Shown here piece after piece: positions 7,785 to 9,408 of a DNA stretch of 9,408 bases. A model generated the notes under the pieces. The model ran no database searches. It had not been told where the DNA came from and worked only from the letters and a program-made list of their open reading frames with translations. Source of the stretch: Planctomycetaceae bacterium (GTDB lineage: Bacteria > Planctomycetota > Planctomycetia > Planctomycetales > Planctomycetaceae). The stretch's first letter is position 1. Each line of letters opens with the position of its first letter. The position numbers and the translations under genes were made by a program. Location of the stretch: the NCBI GenBank assembly GCA_020426425.1, contig JAGQQB010000117.1:1-9408 (forward strand), read 5' to 3'.

Positions 7785-8027
7785 TCAGACAACGTCGATC
7801 GCGTTGGTCAGCGGCTCGTCGCTCATTTCGGCCAAGGCGGCATGCGAAGCGAGTTGCTTCGCGTAGTACGTGGGAGCGTTGCCTGAAATCACGATCCCGT
7901 CATCGGTCACTTCAACACGAAGATCGGTGATACGACCACCTGTACGGCACAAGATGGTTCGTTCGAGGCGGGCCAGGAGGTCATCGTGGGGTGAGCGCGA
8001 GGCACTCAGTGCATCTGCGAGCGGCAT
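7785..8027 (-). CDS. Small BON-domain-like protein
   Basis: An 80-aa protein without signal peptide or membrane segment. Residues ~31-80 read like a BON domain: a strand DLRVEVTDDGIVISG with the typical Gly, then a helix with TYYAKQLASHAAL, then a closing strand ending NAIDVV. BON domains bind lipid or ligands and often occur in envelope proteins. This one is short and appears cytoplasmic, so its job is unknown. The ATG at 8027 is chosen because a perfect GGAGGAG (complement at 8034-8040) lies 6 bases upstream. The in-frame ATG at 8042 would place that site inside the gene and has no good site of its own. It is transcribed toward the transporter gene, though the 273-base gap argues against tight coupling. 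Confidence 0.75.
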   Translation of the reverse strand: MPLADALSASRSPHDDLLARLERTILCRTGGRITDLRVEVTDDGIVISGNAPTYYAKQLASHAALAEMSDEPLTNAIDVV

Positions 8028-8311
8028 GGCAGGCTCCTCCATGAAATCTTGACTGTCAATTCAGGTGAACGTGGCGCTACCCGTTCCAAACTGAGCCGAG
8101 CCACAGTACCTACGTTTTACCCATCGAAAGCCTGACCGTCAAAGACAAAATCGGCATCGATACATGGTATTTGCCGCAAACTTGCGTTTGTTCACTTCAC
8201 CTGCGGTGAACCACGGCGATCTGGCTGCCGTTGGATGGTTCACGACCTAGGGTTCCGCAGGGAAAATCGTGTCGTTTCGCAGTTCCAGGGTCCATCCGGG
8301 CGAGGAGTGTA
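8028..8311. promoter_or_regulatory. Divergent intergenic region with repeated dyads (BON-like / PilZ genes)
   Basis: 284 bases between two divergent start codons. It holds two copies of a TGAC-N-GTCA dyad, at 8050-8058 (within TTGACTGTCAA, 8049-8059) and at 8133-8141. It also holds four copies of GTGAAC/GTTCAC, at 8065-8070, 8190-8195, 8206-8211 and 8238-8243. TTCACC-TGC-GGTGAA (8196-8210) is a perfect 6-bp-arm inverted repeat and CAAAC-TTGC-GTTTG (8177-8190) lies next to it. This density suggests regulator binding, possibly shared by both genes. No clear -35/-10 pair was found on either strand. Confidence 0.45.
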
Positions 8312-8944
8312 ATGAACGGTCAATTTGAACAGGACATGGCCTTCGGGCTGGCTTCGCCCGCATCGCAGGCGAGTTGCGAACTTGGGGCGTCCATTCAGCG
8401 TCCCAATGGACGTGTGGTGGATGTACAGCTCATCCAACTGGGACGCGAGGAAGCACGCATTCGGCTCGCTGTGCCATTGACGATTGGCGAAATCATTACG
8501 TTGCAGGTGCTGGACGGCGGCGAAGTCGCGTGGGACTGTGCCGGAGAGGTCCATTGGCAAGGGGAATCCCAAAGGGAGGTCGAGGTTGGCTTGTACCTGA
8601 GCCGAGAGGTACCGGAAGACTTCCTGTTATGGCCCCTGTGGGATAAACGCGAGCAGCTGCGATTTCCAGTGCATCTGCACGGACAGATCTGGTGGGATGG
8701 AGATCGTGAAAGTCACCCGGTCGTGGTGACGAACTACTCATCGTCGGGGATGGGACTGCAGGCACAGCAGAGTGGCCGTGTCGGTGCTGAGGCACAAGTC
8801 TACGTGCAGCATCCCGGTGTCCCCCCGATCGTCGTGCGCGGCACCGCGTGCTGGCAAGTTGCTCACTCGGAAGGCTATTTGATTGGTTGCGAACTGCCTG
8901 AGTTTCAGGGACGACGGTTCTCCGGCACCTGCCTGTACTCGTAG
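8312..8944 (+). CDS. PilZ-domain protein (probable c-di-GMP receptor)
   Basis: A 210-aa soluble protein. The C-terminal half (~110-200) is a PilZ domain with both c-di-GMP-binding signatures: RxxxR at R113-R117 (REQLRFP) and NxSxxG at N141-G146 (NYSSSG). The N-terminal part (~20-105) is a beta-rich region ending VEVGLYLSREVPEDF. It resembles a second, degenerate PilZ-like or YcgR-N-type barrel without the binding residues. Such proteins change activity or partners when c-di-GMP binds, often affecting motility, exopolysaccharide or attachment; the target here is unknown. The ATG at 8312 follows GAGGAG (8302-8307) by 4 bases, a better start than the in-frame TTG at 8231, whose extra 27 residues look non-coding and overlap the repeats. 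It is divergent from the BON-like gene and convergent with the partial gene at the right edge. Confidence 0.85.
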   Translation: MNGQFEQDMAFGLASPASQASCELGASIQRPNGRVVDVQLIQLGREEARIRLAVPLTIGEIITLQVLDGGEVAWDCAGEVHWQGESQREVEVGLYLSREVPEDFLLWPLWDKREQLRFPVHLHGQIWWDGDRESHPVVVTNYSSSGMGLQAQQSGRVGAEAQVYVQHPGVPPIVVRGTACWQVAHSEGYLIGCELPEFQGRRFSGTCLYS

Positions 8945-8966
8945 GCCGCTCGGGGAGTCTCAAGAC

Positions 8967-8999
8967 TGTGTACTACGGCCAGCTTGGCCGTGGTACACA
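8967..8999 (+). terminator. Long perfect hairpin after the PilZ gene
   Basis: A 15-bp stem with a single G-T pair and a 3-base loop (GCT): TGTGTACTACGGCCA pairs with TGGCCGTGGTACACA. It begins 22 bases after the PilZ stop. Being nearly symmetric it would form on either strand and could end both convergent transcripts. The following bases (atccaaattt) are only moderately T-rich. It could instead be a dispersed intergenic palindromic repeat. Confidence 0.6.
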
Positions 9000-9041
9000 A
9001 TCCAAATTTCGGTCAACCCACTGATTCAATTGCCCGGTGGT

Positions 9042-9058
9042 ATGGGCTGCAAGCCCAT
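9042..9058. repeat. Short palindromic hairpin, ATGGGCT-GCA-AGCCCAT
   Basis: A perfect 7-bp-arm inverted repeat with a 3-base loop sits 43 bases after the preceding long hairpin and 21 bases from the stop of the partial gene on the minus strand. It may act as terminator for that gene or be a dispersed intergenic repeat. No T tract follows it on either strand. Confidence 0.45.
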
Positions 9059-9079
9059 GGTGCGGTCTTGAGGGTCGCT

Positions 9080-9408
9080 CTACGCAGCGCGACGAGCCGA
9101 TGTTTCGGTCGCTGGTCCTCGTGCGATCCCCTGCAGTCCACCCAGATTCATGTTGCGCGATAGGATGTAGTCCGAACCGGGGCCTTCGATGTGCTTCTCT
9201 TCACGGTCATCCAATCCGCGTGCTGATGCAAGAAACCCCTCGAAGTCACCCAGTGATTGCAGGCCGCCATGCACTTCGTAGAAGGCGTCGGCACCAATCG
9301 TCGACAAAAGCTGGAGATACTCTTCGTGGTCGACACCGGCAGAGCGAATGAGATATGGGAAATGTTCAAAGAAGATCATGACCCCCTTCGCGCGTTTCAG
9401 CAGTTTCT
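9080..9408 (-). CDS. FkbM-family methyltransferase-like protein, C-terminal part (partial)
   Basis: The reading frame is open to the window edge, so only the last ~109 residues are visible. The segment KGVMIFFEHFPYLIRSAGVD, followed by a helix (EEYLQLLSTIGADAFYEVHG) and later DYILSRN, resembles the C-terminal end of FkbM-type SAM-dependent methyltransferases, in which a strand ending in an acidic residue plus WP/FP is followed by an 'aGvd..e.l..l..lGy..yei' helix-strand. These enzymes usually methylate sugars or glycolipids. The catalytic and SAM-binding part would lie beyond the edge. An ATG at 9379 with AAGGGGG just upstream could mimic a start, but its 2-base spacing is poor and the family resemblance begins before it. 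The assignment rests on a short stretch, so it is moderate. Confidence 0.55.
   Translation of the reverse strand, partial: KLLKRAKGVMIFFEHFPYLIRSAGVDHEEYLQLLSTIGADAFYEVHGGLQSLGDFEGFLASARGLDDREEKHIEGPGSDYILSRNMNLGGLQGIARGPATETSARRAA

Noticed and set aside
7200..7886. 228-codon plus-strand open frame
   Set aside because: It lies antisense to the VIT-type transporter and the BON-like gene, both of which have clear family features. Its sequence is Arg/His-rich and unlike a folded protein.
8231..8311. N-terminal extension of the PilZ protein from a TTG codon
   Set aside because: It overlaps the repeat cluster, lacks a good ribosome-binding site and reads as non-coding. ATG 8312 has GAGGAG at suitable spacing.
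8496..8963. 155-codon minus-strand open frame opposite the PilZ gene
   Set aside because: It is Pro/Arg/Ser-rich and antisense to a gene with intact PilZ signatures, and it runs into the downstream hairpin.

Overview
The window opens with the last ~43 bases of a 16S rRNA gene, ending in the anti-Shine-Dalgarno sequence CACCTCCTTTCT. The remaining 9.3 kb holds protein-coding genes and no tRNA or 23S rRNA that I can see. A 16S gene not followed by 23S, moderately high GC, large multi-sensor kinases and the style of the proteins all suggest a planctomycete. This is an inference; no single marker proves it.

Layout. (1) 1-475: 16S 3' end, then a gene-free stretch with two strong hairpins (a UUCG-capped stem and a 12-bp stem), a candidate promoter and a small dyad. 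(2) 476-6628, + strand: a compact three-gene signalling operon with overlapping ends. It encodes a 962-aa PAS/PAS/PAS/GAF-like sensor kinase without its own receiver, a small Rcp1-type single-domain response regulator, and a 930-aa hybrid kinase (REC-PAS-HisKA-HATPase-REC-REC-Hpt). (3) 6756-8027, - strand: a VIT1/CCC1-type Fe/Mn transporter and, upstream of it, a small BON-like protein. (4) 8028-8311: a divergent intergenic region rich in short dyads. (5) 8312-8944, + strand: a PilZ-domain protein with the c-di-GMP-binding signature. (6) 8945-9079: two neat hairpins between convergent genes. (7) 9080-9408, - strand: the C-terminal part of what looks like an FkbM-family methyltransferase, cut by the window edge.

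How the genes fit together. In the operon the first kinase has no receiver, and both downstream proteins offer one (the single-domain regulator, and the N-terminal REC of the hybrid). The hybrid ends in an Hpt domain, so it is built to pass phosphate to a further regulator. No DNA-binding output domain is present in the window, so the final target lies elsewhere. The metal transporter, BON protein and PilZ protein have no evident direct link to the operon. Start sites were chosen by Shine-Dalgarno position, which moves several of them inward from the longest possible reading frame.
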